Program-made: the position numbers and the translations under genes
Shown: piece after piece, positions 41,304 through 52,567 of the stretch
Position numbering within the stretch: the stretch's first letter is position 1
Layout: the number at the start of each line of letters is the position of its first letter
Notes under the pieces: model-generated
The model's database searches: none
Told to the model about the DNA's origin: nothing
What the model saw: the letters and a program-made list of their open reading frames with translations, nothing else
NCBI GenBank assembly: GCA_031365725.1
Contig: JANLYQ010000017.1
Location: 1-64,000 of the forward strand
Direction of reading: 5' to 3'
Source: JANLYQ01 sp031365725
GTDB lineage: Bacteria > Actinomycetota > Actinomycetes > JACCUZ01
Length of the DNA: 64,000 bases

Positions 41304-42482
41304 ATGAAGTCCACTCGTCTCGCACTCCTCCTCACCACCGGTCTCGCGCTCGCAACCTCCGTCGTCGGCACCGGCACCGCGTCCGCGACTGCACCCGCGC
41401 AGGGGAAGCCGACGTCCGAGCACTCTGCCCGGGTCTGCTCCGTGGCGCCGGCCGGCTATGCCGCCTGCGACGCGCACGTGCGGACCGACGCCGCGCTCAC
41501 ACCTCTGGCGACCACCAGCTTCCAGAGTGGCTACACCCCCGCCCAGCTCAAGACGGCGTACGGCCTGACCGGACTCAACGGCACGACCACCATCGCTGTT
41601 GTCGACGCCTATGCCCACCCGCGGGCAGCCTCTGACCTGGCGGTGTACCGCACCCAGTTCGGCCTCGGCACCGCGAACCTCAAGCAGTACAACCAGAGCG
41701 GCGGCACCACGCTCGCCCGGGGCAACACCGGCTGGGGCCAGGAGGAGATGCTGGATCTCGAGATGGTGTCGGCCATCTGCCCGACCTGCCCGATCATCTA
41801 CGTCGGTGCGAAGTCGGCCTCGTTCACCGACCTGGGTACTGCGGTCAAGACGGCAGCCGCGAAGGGCGCGAAGGTCATCTCGAACTCCTACGGCGGTGCT
41901 GAGTCGAGCAGCGAGACCTCGATCCAGGCCAGCTATTACACGATCCCCGGCGTGGCCATCACGGTCAGCTCCGGCGACAGCGGCTTCGGTGCCCAGTCGC
42001 CCGCTGCCTTCAACACCGTGACTGCTGTCGGTGGCACGAACCTCAAGCTCGACACCGCCGGGAACCGGGTGTCCGAGACCACCTGGTCCGGAGCGGGCAG
42101 TGGCTGCTCGGCCTACATCGCTAAGCCGTCGTGGCAGCACGACACCGGCTGCGCGCGGCGCACCATCGCCGATGTGTCGGCAGTTGCTGACCCGGCGACC
42201 GGTGTCGCGGTCTATGACTCCTACGGCAGCAGCGGCGGCGCCAACTGGTACGTCTTCGGCGGCACCAGCGTCGCGGCGCCGATCATCGGCGGGGTCTACG
42301 GGCTGTCCGGCAACACCACCGGCACCCCAGCCGCGCTGCTCTACGCCAGTCCCGGCTCGCTGTTCGATGTGACCAGCGGCAGCAACGGCACCTGCTCGCC
42401 GGCCTACCTCTGCACCGGCACGGCCGGCTACGACGGTCCGACCGGTCTCGGGACGCCGCGCGGCAGCCTCGCGCCGTTCTGA
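41304..42482 (+). CDS. Secreted S53-family (sedolisin-like) serine peptidase without a propeptide domain
   Basis: 392 residues. A signal peptide ends near residue 30 (TASATA). The catalytic domain begins GYTPAQLKTAYGL near 77, as in sedolisins. The catalytic set is E147 and D151 (EEMLDLE, the ExxxD pattern of kumamolisin), oxyanion D225 (SSGDSGFG) and S322 (FGGTSVAAP, variant of SGTS). Four cysteines at least are near active-site loops. The usual 170-200-residue activation propeptide is missing: only about 45 residues separate signal and catalytic domain. Sedolisins act in acid, outside the cell. The Ca-binding C-terminus (DGPTGLGTPRG) is also present. GAGG precedes ATG 41304, and a strong terminator follows. 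Confidence 0.9.
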   Translation: MKSTRLALLLTTGLALATSVVGTGTASATAPAQGKPTSEHSARVCSVAPAGYAACDAHVRTDAALTPLATTSFQSGYTPAQLKTAYGLTGLNGTTTIAVVDAYAHPRAASDLAVYRTQFGLGTANLKQYNQSGGTTLARGNTGWGQEEMLDLEMVSAICPTCPIIYVGAKSASFTDLGTAVKTAAAKGAKVISNSYGGAESSSETSIQASYYTIPGVAITVSSGDSGFGAQSPAAFNTVTAVGGTNLKLDTAGNRVSETTWSGAGSGCSAYIAKPSWQHDTGCARRTIADVSAVADPATGVAVYDSYGSSGGANWYVFGGTSVAAPIIGGVYGLSGNTTGTPAALLYASPGSLFDVTSGSNGTCSPAYLCTGTAGYDGPTGLGTPRGSLAPF

Positions 42483-42512
42483 CGGTCGTGGACCGCTAGC
42501 GACTGACCGGCG

Positions 42513-42552
42513 CCTACTGCGCTGCCTCCTTTTCGGTGGGCAGCGCAGTAGG
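42513..42552 (+). terminator. Strong terminator after the S53 peptidase gene
   Basis: CCTACTGCGCTGCC (42513-42526) pairs perfectly with 42539-42552 across a 12-base loop containing CTTTTC. A 14-base perfect stem 30 bases after the stop is a convincing terminator, and being symmetric it may serve the convergent membrane-protein gene as well. Confidence 0.88.
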
Positions 42553-42588
42553 GCGACGACGGATGACCCGGGTGGCCCTCGGCGGTCG

Positions 42589-43020
42589 TCAGCCGACGCG
42601 GGCGTGCACGGGCAGCCACACGCACAGCCCCATGATGAACAGCGCGAGCGGGACGTGCACTGCGGTCAACCAGTCGGCGCTCGTGGAGGCCTGACCCAGC
42701 CCGACCTCGGCGATCAGCAGCACCGCGAGGGCAGCGGTGGCGTTGCGCAGGTCGCGGCGGTGGGCCAGCTGCCGGAACGCCACGAAGGTCGCCACGAGCG
42801 CCACCACGACGGCCACCGATCCACCGATGTTGTGCAGCGTCGTCCACGGTGTCGCGTCGTCGCGCTTTCCGTCGTGCTCGAGGAAGATGCCGGCCCAGAG
42901 TCCCTGCAGCAGCACGAGCAGCGTGGTGATGCCGATCAGCGCGTTCCACAGCGGCGGGACGGCGTGAGCGCCGGGGCTCCCCGGCGTCGTGGGCGTCTTC
43001 GGTGAGTCAGTGGCAGCCAT
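42589..43020 (-). CDS. Four-span membrane protein of unknown function
   Basis: 143 residues with four hydrophobic segments: LWNALIGITTLLVLLQGLWAGIFL, LHNIGGSVAVVVALVATFVAF, ATAALAVLLIAEVGLG and LTAVHVPLALFIMGLCVWLPV. Histidines in the second and fourth spans (LHNIGG, VHVPLA) are placed as in small b-type cytochromes or half of a CtaA-like protein, so haem binding is possible but unproven. The ribosome-binding site is AAGGAGAA, close upstream of ATG 43020. It lies downstream of purL on the same strand, with a 63-base gap. Confidence 0.65.
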   Translation of the reverse strand: MAATDSPKTPTTPGSPGAHAVPPLWNALIGITTLLVLLQGLWAGIFLEHDGKRDDATPWTTLHNIGGSVAVVVALVATFVAFRQLAHRRDLRNATAALAVLLIAEVGLGQASTSADWLTAVHVPLALFIMGLCVWLPVHARVG

Positions 43021-43083
43021 GCGGTTCTCCTTGGTGGTGCTCCGATTGTGGCGCTCAGAAGATGGTGGCTCGAAGTGTGACGC

Positions 43084-45346
<2,263 letters not shown>

Positions 45347-45354
<8 letters not shown>

Positions 45355-46024
45355 CGACGAGTCCGTTCAGGACAGAGGTGAAGAAGGTCAGGCCGTCGGT
45401 CGTCGGGCCGGTGAGCAACTCGACAGCGTGCTCGGGGTGCGGCATCAGGCCGACGACGTTGCCCGCCGCGTTGGCGACACCGGCGATGCCACGGTAGGAG
45501 CCGTTGGGGTTGTCCCCGACATAGCGAGCGACGACGCGACCCTCGGCCTCGAGCGCGTCCAAGGTCCTGTCGTCAGCGACGAACCCGCCCTCGCCGTTCT
45601 TCAGCGGTACGACGATCTGCTGGCCGGTCGTGTAGCCCGAGGTCCACGCGGTGTCGGTGCTCTCGATGACCAGTGTCTGGTCGACGCAGGCGAACTTGCG
45701 GTGGTCGTTGCGCACGAGGGCACCGGGCAGCAGGTGGGACTCGCACAGGACCTGGAAGCCGTTGCAGATGCCCAGGACCGGCAGGCCGTCCTTGGCCGCG
45801 GCGACCAAGGGGGTCATCACGGGGGCGAACCGCGCGATGGCCCCGCAGCGCAGGTAGTCGCCGTAGGAGAAGCCGCCCGGCAGCACCACGGCGTCGACGC
45901 CGTGCAGGTCCGCGTCGGCGTGCCAGAGCGCAACCGGCTCGGCCCCGGCGAGACCCACGGCCCGTCGGGCGTCGGCATCGTCCAGCGAGCCGGGGAAGGT
46001 GACGACCCCGATCCGGCTCGGCAT
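45347..46024 (-). CDS. purQ: PurQ, phosphoribosylformylglycinamidine synthase subunit I (glutaminase)
   Basis: 225 residues, class I glutamine amidotransferase. It starts SRIGVVTFPGSLDDADARRAVGLAG; oxyanion region VLPGGFSYGDYLRCGAIAR, nucleophile Cys in LGICNGFQVL, and catalytic His/Glu in LMPHPEHAVE. It delivers ammonia to PurL with PurS as the bridging subunit. ATG 46024 overlaps the purS stop by one base (TGATG). The longer open frame running to 46678 is a shadow across purS. Confidence 0.98.
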
Positions 46025-46272
46025 CAGGCGGGCTCGACACGGACGGTGAAGTCCTCGATGACTGGGTTGGAGAGCAAGGTCTCGGCGGCGCCACGGATCT
46101 GGGCGAGCCGCTCCTCGGTCACCTCGCCCTCGACGTCGAGCTCGAACCGCTTGCCCTGCCGGACTGCGGCGATGCCGTCGAAACCGAGGCGTGGGAGGGC
46201 GGCGGCGACGGCCTTGCCCTGCGGGTCGAGGATCTCGGGCTTGAGCATGACGTCGACGACGACGCGGGCCAT
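46024..46272 (-). CDS. purS: PurS, phosphoribosylformylglycinamidine synthase subunit
   Basis: 82 residues: MARVVVDVMLKPEILDPQGKAVAAALPRLGFDGIAAVRQGKRFELDVEG begins a typical PurS. It has no activity alone; a dimer holds PurQ and PurL together. ATG 46272 is the first gene of the purS-Q-L unit, with a 131-base divergent gap to the amino-acid importer, where the promoters must lie. TGATG joins it to purQ. Confidence 0.95.
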   Translation of the reverse strand: MARVVVDVMLKPEILDPQGKAVAAALPRLGFDGIAAVRQGKRFELDVEGEVTEERLAQIRGAAETLLSNPVIEDFTVRVEPA

Positions 46273-46403
46273 CAGGGCGCTCCTGCGAGGTGGGCGGTGG
46301 GTCGCCTGCTGAGGTCGGGCGATCCACCCCGAGCCTACCGACGTACGGCGCGTGCGGGGACGCCTGCCACCCACAGCGGCCCGGGGTGCCTACGATCTGC
46401 GGC

Positions 46404-47333
46404 ATGAGCCCCCGCCTCTCCCGTCCCCGCCCGTCCCTCGCCCTGGTGGCCGGCGTGCTCGCCGTCGCCGCCCTGGGCAGTGCCTGCGCCCCGACCAGCA
46501 CCGGCACCAAGGCCGGCTCCGGAGGCTCGACCAGCTCCTCGCCCACCGCCTCGGGCTCGGCCAGCGCCAGCCAGTCGGCCAACCCGTGCGCCCGCGACGT
46601 GCTCGACACGACGGCGCAGGACACGCTGACGCTGGCGACCGACAAGCCCGTTTTCGAGCCGTGGTTCGTCGGCGACAAGCCGGAGAACGGCCAGGGTTTC
46701 GAGGGTGCAGTGGCCCAGGCGGTCGCGGGCCAGCTCGGCTACACCCAGGACGAGATCACCTGGGTGCGGGTGCCGTTCAACAACGTCTTCAAACCGACGC
46801 CCAAGAACTGGGACTTCGACATCAACGAGTTCTCGATCACCGAGCAGCGCAAGGCAGCCGTCGATTTCTCCTCGCCGTACTACGACGTGAGCCAGGCGGT
46901 GGTCACGACAAAGGGCTCCCAGGCTGCAGGCGTCACGACGGTGGCCGGGCTCAAGGGCCTGTCGATCGGCGCGCAGGTCGGCACCACCAGCTATCAGACG
47001 ATCCTCGACACCATCGCGCCCAGCAAGAAGCCGAGGGTCTTCAACAGCAACAACGACGCGGTGCGCGCGCTGGAGAACGGCCAGATCGACGCCCTGGTGA
47101 CCGACCTCCCGACGGCGTTCTACATGGCCGCCGCTCAGCTGAAGAAGGGCAAGATCGTCGGGCAGCTGGCGAAGGGCAGTGGCACCCCGGAGCAGTTCGG
47201 TCTCGTGCTGGACAAGGGCAGCTCGCTGACGCCGTGCGTCAGCGCGGCGGTCGACGCGCTCAAGGCGGATGGCACCCTCGACAAGCTGGTCACCCAGTGG
47301 CTGTCGCAGGCTGGCGCCCCGGTCCTGCAGTAG
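46404..47333 (+). CDS. Amino-acid ABC transporter substrate-binding lipoprotein
   Basis: 309 residues, family 3 solute-binding protein. Signal peptide with lipobox LGSAC, a Ser/Gly linker, then LTLATDKPVFEPWFVGD, GFEGAVAQAVAGQLGY, PTPKNWDFDINEFSITEQRKAAVDFSSPYYDVSQAVV, LKGLSIGAQVGTTSYQTI and NSNNDAVRALENGQIDALVTDLPTAFYM. Such proteins bind polar amino acids; the exact ligand cannot be read. The permease starts 16 bases downstream. Confidence 0.92.
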   Translation: MSPRLSRPRPSLALVAGVLAVAALGSACAPTSTGTKAGSGGSTSSSPTASGSASASQSANPCARDVLDTTAQDTLTLATDKPVFEPWFVGDKPENGQGFEGAVAQAVAGQLGYTQDEITWVRVPFNNVFKPTPKNWDFDINEFSITEQRKAAVDFSSPYYDVSQAVVTTKGSQAAGVTTVAGLKGLSIGAQVGTTSYQTILDTIAPSKKPRVFNSNNDAVRALENGQIDALVTDLPTAFYMAAAQLKKGKIVGQLAKGSGTPEQFGLVLDKGSSLTPCVSAAVDALKADGTLDKLVTQWLSQAGAPVLQ

Positions 47334-47349
47334 TCCCCGGCGCACCGGC

Positions 47350-48231
47350 GTGACCGTCCCTGCGGAGGTGTTCCCGGTCCTCGGCGACGGCGGACCCAGT
47401 GCGGTGCAGCAGTCCCGCGACGACTACCGCCGTCGGCGCAACCGACGCTCCACCGGTGTTGCGTCGCTGAGCACCGCTGTGGTGCTGGTGGTCGCCGTGG
47501 CGGGAGTGGCGCTCTCGCCGGGCTGGCCGCGGACCCGGGCGCTGTTCCTCGACTGGGGGCTGGCCAAGGACTCGCTGCCCTCGATCCTGTCGGGGCTGTG
47601 GCTCAACGTGCAGGTGCTACTCGTCAGCGCAGTCCTGATCGTGGTGGTGGGCCTGCTGCTCGCGGGGCTGCGGACCCTGCGCGGGCCGGTGTGGTTCCCG
47701 GTCCGTGCCCTCGCGGCGGCGTACACCGACTTCTTCCGCGGGATGCCACTGATCATCCTGCTGTACCTCGTGGGCTTCGGCGTGCCGGGCTTGCAGCTGC
47801 AAGGCGTGCCGACCTCCGAGGTGGTGCTCGGCACGCTCGCGCTGGTGCTGACCTACTCGGCGTACGTCTCGGAGGTCTTCCGCGCCGGGATCGAGTCGGT
47901 GCACCCGAGCCAGCGTGCGGCGGCGCGGTCGCTGGGGCTGACCTACGGCCAGACGATGCGCCGCGTGGTGCTGCCGCAGGCCGTGCGCCGGGTGCTGCCG
48001 CCGCTGCTCAACGACCTCGTCGCGCTGCAGAAAGACGTCGGGCTGATCTCGGTGCTCGGCGCTGTCGATGCCGTGCGCAGTGCGCAGATAGCGTCGGACG
48101 CGGCGTTCAACTACACGCCGTATCTGGTGGCGGGCTTGCTGTTCGTGGCTCTCGCGGTGCCGACGATCCGGGTCGCCGACTGGTTCAGCCTCCGGGCCGT
48201 ACGCCGCCAGCAGGCAAGTGGTGCCCTGTGA
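47350..48231 (+). CDS. Amino-acid ABC transporter permease
   Basis: 293 residues. A basic cytosolic N-terminus (DDYRRRRNRRST) is followed by about six spans and the HisM/GlnP-type permease signature: FFRGMPLIILLYLVGFG, AYVSEVFRAGIESVHPSQRAAARSLGLTYGQTMRRVVLPQAVRRVLPPLLNDLVALQKDVGLISVLG. The single permease would act as a homodimer. GTG 47350 is chosen as the first start clear of the binding-protein gene; GCGGAGG downstream suggests a GTG at 47368 is also possible. Confidence 0.92.
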   Translation: MTVPAEVFPVLGDGGPSAVQQSRDDYRRRRNRRSTGVASLSTAVVLVVAVAGVALSPGWPRTRALFLDWGLAKDSLPSILSGLWLNVQVLLVSAVLIVVVGLLLAGLRTLRGPVWFPVRALAAAYTDFFRGMPLIILLYLVGFGVPGLQLQGVPTSEVVLGTLALVLTYSAYVSEVFRAGIESVHPSQRAAARSLGLTYGQTMRRVVLPQAVRRVLPPLLNDLVALQKDVGLISVLGAVDAVRSAQIASDAAFNYTPYLVAGLLFVALAVPTIRVADWFSLRAVRRQQASGAL

Positions 48232-48989
48232 CCGAAGAGGCGATGACACCGGTGCTGGCCTGCGAGGGCGTGGTCAAGCGGTTCGGCACCCACACGGTGC
48301 TGCGCTCGGTCGACCTGGTCGTCGGCGAGCACGAGGTCGTCACGCTCATCGGCGCATCCGGCTCCGGCAAGTCGAGCCTCCTGCGGTGCATCAACCTGCT
48401 CGAGACCGTCGACGACGGAGTCATCCGGCTCGACGGCGAGGACATCACCGACCCGCGCATCGATGCCGACGGCGTACGGCGCCGGATCGGGGTCGTGTTC
48501 CAGGCCTACAACCTGTTCCCGCACATGTCGGTGCTCGACAACGTGACGCTGGCACCGCGACTGGTCGGCAAGCTGAGCAAGGCCGACGCGGTCGAGCGGG
48601 CGATGGCGTTGCTGTCGCGGGTCGGGCTGGCCGACAAGGCCGGGGAGTTCCCCGACCGGCTCTCCGGCGGCCAGCAGCAGCGGGTGGCCATCGTGCGCGC
48701 CCTGGCCGGCGAGCCACGGCTGCTGCTGCTCGACGAGGTGACCTCCGCGCTGGATCCCGAGCTGGTGGGTGAGGTGCTGGGCCTGATCCGGGAGCTCAAG
48801 GAGCAGGGCATGACCATCGTCATGGCCACCCACGAGATGAGCTTCGCCCGCCAGGCCGCCGACCGGGTCGTCTTCCTCGACGCCGGCGTCGTCTGCGAGG
48901 AGGGCCCGCCCTCCCAGGTGCTGGGCGAGCCCACCGAGCCGCGCACCCGGCAGTTCCTCGCCCGGGTGCTGGAGTCCGGCCGCCTCTAG
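48228..48989 (+). CDS. Amino-acid ABC transporter ATP-binding protein (GlnQ-like)
   Basis: 253 residues. GASGSGKSSLLRCINLLE, VVFQAYNLFPHMSVLDNVTLAP, LSGGQQQRVAIVRALA, LLLLDEVTSALDPELVGEVL and MATHEMSFARQAADRVVFLDAGVVCEEGPP are characteristic of polar amino-acid importers. The GTG at 48228 overlaps the permease stop by four bases (GTGA). This completes a three-gene importer operon. Confidence 0.95.
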   Translation: MTEEAMTPVLACEGVVKRFGTHTVLRSVDLVVGEHEVVTLIGASGSGKSSLLRCINLLETVDDGVIRLDGEDITDPRIDADGVRRRIGVVFQAYNLFPHMSVLDNVTLAPRLVGKLSKADAVERAMALLSRVGLADKAGEFPDRLSGGQQQRVAIVRALAGEPRLLLLDEVTSALDPELVGEVLGLIRELKEQGMTIVMATHEMSFARQAADRVVFLDAGVVCEEGPPSQVLGEPTEPRTRQFLARVLESGRL

Positions 48990-49135
48990 GTCCTCCGTCT
49001 CTTTGCCCAGCGGCTGGGGACTAAGGCACCTCACACAGGGCGCAGGGGAAATAGGGAATCGTCCGGATGTCGGGGGCCTCCTCAGGCGTGGAGATTCGTG
49101 TCTGTCAGCACGACACATCGCACCGAGGAGTCACC

Positions 49136-49303
49136 ATGAGCTCGATCGTCGGACCCTTCCCCAGCGCCGAGGACAACTACCGCCGCGAGCGGATCACGGC
49201 GGCCTACGCCGGCCGGCTCAGCACCCGGGCCCGGTCGCTGTTCCACCGCCGTCCCCGCAAGCCGACCACCCCGGTGGAGGCCATCGACTGGTACGGCGGA
49301 TGA
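49136..49303 (+). CDS. Small basic protein of unknown function
   Basis: 55 residues: MSSIVGPFPSAEDNYRRERITAAYAGRLSTRARSLFHRRPRKPTTPVEAIDWYGG. It is strongly basic in the middle with no membrane segment. A good ribosome-binding site (GAGGAG, six bases before the ATG) and independent upstream region support it. It precedes the LAL regulator by 54 bases on the same strand and may be cotranscribed. No family is recognised. Confidence 0.55.
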   Translation: MSSIVGPFPSAEDNYRRERITAAYAGRLSTRARSLFHRRPRKPTTPVEAIDWYGG

Positions 49304-49357
49304 GCGCGGCAGCCGCCTGGGTGCTGCGCGAGGTCGGCCAAGCCAAGGGATATCACC

Positions 49358-52300
49358 ATGACCATGTCGGCGGCCCCGGCCATGATGGGTGGCGTGCTCA
49401 CCGACGTCGACTCCCGCGGGCCGCTGGTCGGTCGGGCCACTGAGCTCGACCGGCTGGCCGGCCTCGTCGGGGCGACCAGCGACAGCGACCCGCAGGCCGG
49501 GGCCGTCCTGCTCGCCGGCGACGCCGGGGTCGGCAAGACCCGGCTGCTGGCCGAGCTCCGGGATCGCGCCGAAGCCGCCGGCCATCGGGTGCTCGTCGGG
49601 CACTGTCTCGACTTCGGCGACGGTGCTCTGCCTTACCTCCCCTTCAGCGAGGCGCTGGGTCGCCTCGCTGCGAGCGACCCGACGCTGACCGAGGCTCTCG
49701 TGACCGCTCACCCCGCGGTCGCCCGGTTGCTGCCGAGCCAGCGCACCTTGACGCCGTACGACGACAGGCAGGGGCGACCGTCGTACGACGGTCCGGAAGG
49801 TCTCGACGCGCAAAGTGGCGACGCCCTCGACCGGGCGGGGCTGTTCAGCGCGGTGCACGGCGCGCTCGAGCACCTCGGCGGCGCGGGACCGCTGCTGCTG
49901 GTCGTCGAGGACGTGCACTGGGCCGACCGTTCGACCCGGGAGCTGCTCAGTTTTCTGTTTGCCCGCCAGTTCATCGCGCCGGTCACCATCGTGGCCTCGC
50001 TGCGCACCGACGACCTGCATCGACGGCACCCGCTGCGTACGGTCGCGGCCGAGTGGGCCCGGCTGCCCGGCGTGGTGCGGATCGACCTCGGCCGGCTCGC
50101 TGACGACGACGTGCGTGCGCTGGTCACGGTGCTGCACCCGCAGCCCCTGACCGAGGCGGCGGTGCGCGGCATCGTGGACCGCGCCGAGGGCAACGCGTTC
50201 TTCACCGGCGAGCTGGTGGCTGCCATCGACACCCCCGGGTCGTTGCCGGACGGGCTGACCGACCTGCTGCTGGTGCGGTTGGACCGGCTCGAGGGCGATG
50301 CCCGCGCGGTGGTGCGGGCGGCTGCCGTGTTCGGTCGCCGAGTGCCGCACGCACTGCTCGACCGCGTCCTGCGCGGCACCGTCGCCGACCTCGACGGTGC
50401 GTTGCGCGTCGCGGTCGAACGCAACGTGCTGGAGCCGGCCGGGGACGACGGTTACGCCTTCCGGCACGCCCTGCTCGCGGAAGCGGTCTACGACGACCTG
50501 CTTCCCGGCGAACGAGTGCGCCTGCATGCGTCCTACGTCACGGCACTGCAGGAGGGCACTGACGGTGCGCATGTCTCCAGCACTGCCGCCGAGCTCGCCC
50601 GGCATGCCCGCGCGGCCCACGACCTGCCCACCGCGGCGCGGGCGAGCGTGGTCGCCGGTGACGAGGCGATGGCGGTGGCCGGTCCGGACGAGGCAGCCCG
50701 GCACTACGAGGTGGCGCTCGAGCTGGCCGCAGATCCTGGCGTCGCAGCGCTGTCGATCGGCGGCCTCGACGTCATCGACCTGACCGTGAAGGCGTGCGAG
50801 GCCGCTCTGGCCGCCGGCCAGACCTACCGCGCGCTTGCCCTCGCTCGGGGGCAGCTGACGGCCACCCCCGTCGAGAACAATCCGCACGGTCGGCTGCGGC
50901 TGCTGCGCACCATGGCGTCGGTCGCCCTGGTCGCCGACTCGCAGGAGAACGCGCTGACCAGCACCGCCGAAGCGCTCGATCTCCTGCAGCAGCACCCCGA
51001 TGAACGACTGCACGCCGAGGTCCTCGCGCTGCACGCCCGCAGCCTGAGCGAGCAGCGCCGCCCCGTCGAGGCGGCCGAAGCCGCGACGGCGGCCCTCGAG
51101 CTCGCCGATCAGCTCCAACTGGTCGGGGCTGCGGCGGAGGCACGAACCACCCTGGCGCGGCTGCGCGAACGCGGTGGTGAGACCGCTGCCTCGCACGCCC
51201 TGCTCGAGCAGACGATCGCCGAGGCCCGCGCCAGCGGGCACGTCGCGGCCGAGCTGCGCAGCATGTTCAACCTCGGCACCTTGCTCTACGAGACCGGCGA
51301 GGTGGCGGCTGCGCGGGCGCAGTACGCCCACACCGAGGCACGCGCCCGCGACGCCGGCCGGCCCTGGGCGCCCTACGGCCTCGAGTCGCGGGTGCTCGGC
51401 ATCCAAGCCGCGTACCTGCTGGGCGACTGGGACGGCGCCGCCGCGCTCGCGGACCTGACCCACGACTCGCCACCGGACATCGCCGAGGCCATGGTGCGCG
51501 CCAGCGGCCTGCTCGTCAGCGCCGGGCGCGGCGACGTGCGCGCCCTCGACCTCGTACCAGCACTGCGTCCGCACGCGACCCGCGAGGGCATGGTCGCGTT
51601 GTTCAGCGGCTTCGCCGTCATCGACCTGTACGGCGACCAAGGTGACCTGGTCGCTTCCTCCACGGCGTACGACGATGTCGTGAGGACCTTGGGAGTCATG
51701 TGGGCCAACGGCGACTTCCAGGCCCGGATCCGGCTCTCGGCCCTGCTGCTCGGCCAGGTGGCTGCCGGTGTAGCGCGGGCAGAGAGTGACGACCGGGCAG
51801 CGCTCGTCACCCGGGCGGACGAGCTGCAGGCCGCGGCGCGCCGCGCGGTACGGCGTCGGCCGGGGGCGGACACCGAGACCATCGCGGCGACTGGCAGCCC
51901 TGACAACCCGAGCGGGGCCACCGAACCGGACGAGATCGACGACTGGGACGAGGGACCGGAGGCCCGCGCCTGGCTAGCCCGGGTCGACGCCGAGCACGCC
52001 CGGGTGCTCTGGCTCGCGGGGTCAGGCGACGTCGATGCCGAGGCGCTTGTCGGTCAGTGGCGGATCGTAGTGGCGGCGTTTGCCGGCTTCGGCAACGCCT
52101 TCGAGACGGCCCGGTCGCAGTCCCGACTGGCGGCGGTGCTGCGCGCGGCGGGAGCGCCGGGCGAGGCCGACGAGGTCGCTGGGCTCGCGACCGCCGAGGC
52201 CCGACGGCTCGGTGCCGAACCGCTGCTGCGCGAGCTGCGAGCCGGGGGCACAGCGACCGGTCGGGCGGCCGCCGCTCGAGCTGCCCGAGCTGCCGTGGGA

Positions 52301-52513
52301 GCCGATCGACGTGGCGACGACCTCACCGCACGCGAGCTCGAGGTGCTCGCCCTGGTAGCCGCCGGACGCAGCAACCGCGAGATCGCGACCCGGCTGTTCA
52401 TCAGCGCCAAGACGGTGAGCGTGCACGTGTCCAACATCCTGGCCAAGCTCGGCGTCTCCGGGCGCACCGAGGCCGCTGCCGTCGCCCGGCGGGACAAGCT
52501 GCTCCCCGACTGA
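49358..52513 (+). CDS. LuxR-family regulator of the LAL (large ATP-binding) type
   Basis: 1,051 residues. The N-terminal AAA-type ATPase has Walker A LLAGDAGVGKTRLL near residue 50 and Walker B LLLVVEDVHWADRST near 180. A long helical TPR-like middle section (residues 400-950) could bind an effector. The C-terminal LuxR helix-turn-helix is LTARELEVLALVAAGRSNREIATRLFISAKTVSVHVSNILAKLGVSGRTEA. LAL proteins activate sugar, sterol or secondary-metabolite genes; the target here is unknown. ATG 49358 has AAGGGAT about seven bases upstream. There is no biosynthetic cluster beside it. Confidence 0.92.
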   Translation: MTMSAAPAMMGGVLTDVDSRGPLVGRATELDRLAGLVGATSDSDPQAGAVLLAGDAGVGKTRLLAELRDRAEAAGHRVLVGHCLDFGDGALPYLPFSEALGRLAASDPTLTEALVTAHPAVARLLPSQRTLTPYDDRQGRPSYDGPEGLDAQSGDALDRAGLFSAVHGALEHLGGAGPLLLVVEDVHWADRSTRELLSFLFARQFIAPVTIVASLRTDDLHRRHPLRTVAAEWARLPGVVRIDLGRLADDDVRALVTVLHPQPLTEAAVRGIVDRAEGNAFFTGELVAAIDTPGSLPDGLTDLLLVRLDRLEGDARAVVRAAAVFGRRVPHALLDRVLRGTVADLDGALRVAVERNVLEPAGDDGYAFRHALLAEAVYDDLLPGERVRLHASYVTALQEGTDGAHVSSTAAELARHARAAHDLPTAARASVVAGDEAMAVAGPDEAARHYEVALELAADPGVAALSIGGLDVIDLTVKACEAALAAGQTYRALALARGQLTATPVENNPHGRLRLLRTMASVALVADSQENALTSTAEALDLLQQHPDERLHAEVLALHARSLSEQRRPVEAAEAATAALELADQLQLVGAAAEARTTLARLRERGGETAASHALLEQTIAEARASGHVAAELRSMFNLGTLLYETGEVAAARAQYAHTEARARDAGRPWAPYGLESRVLGIQAAYLLGDWDGAAALADLTHDSPPDIAEAMVRASGLLVSAGRGDVRALDLVPALRPHATREGMVALFSGFAVIDLYGDQGDLVASSTAYDDVVRTLGVMWANGDFQARIRLSALLLGQVAAGVARAESDDRAALVTRADELQAAARRAVRRRPGADTETIAATGSPDNPSGATEPDEIDDWDEGPEARAWLARVDAEHARVLWLAGSGDVDAEALVGQWRIVVAAFAGFGNAFETARSQSRLAAVLRAAGAPGEADEVAGLATAEARRLGAEPLLRELRAGGTATGRAAAARAARAAVGADRRGDDLTARELEVLALVAAGRSNREIATRLFISAKTVSVHVSNILAKLGVSGRTEAAAVARRDKLLPD

Positions 52514-52567
52514 CCAGCCCGCCCGCCGCCCCGCCACCCCGCCAGCTGACGTTCGCGAGCAGCGCGC

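Noticed and set aside
49358..52513. Biosynthetic gene cluster controlled by the LAL regulator
   Set aside because: Neighbouring genes are transport, purine and galE functions; no polyketide or peptide synthase is present.
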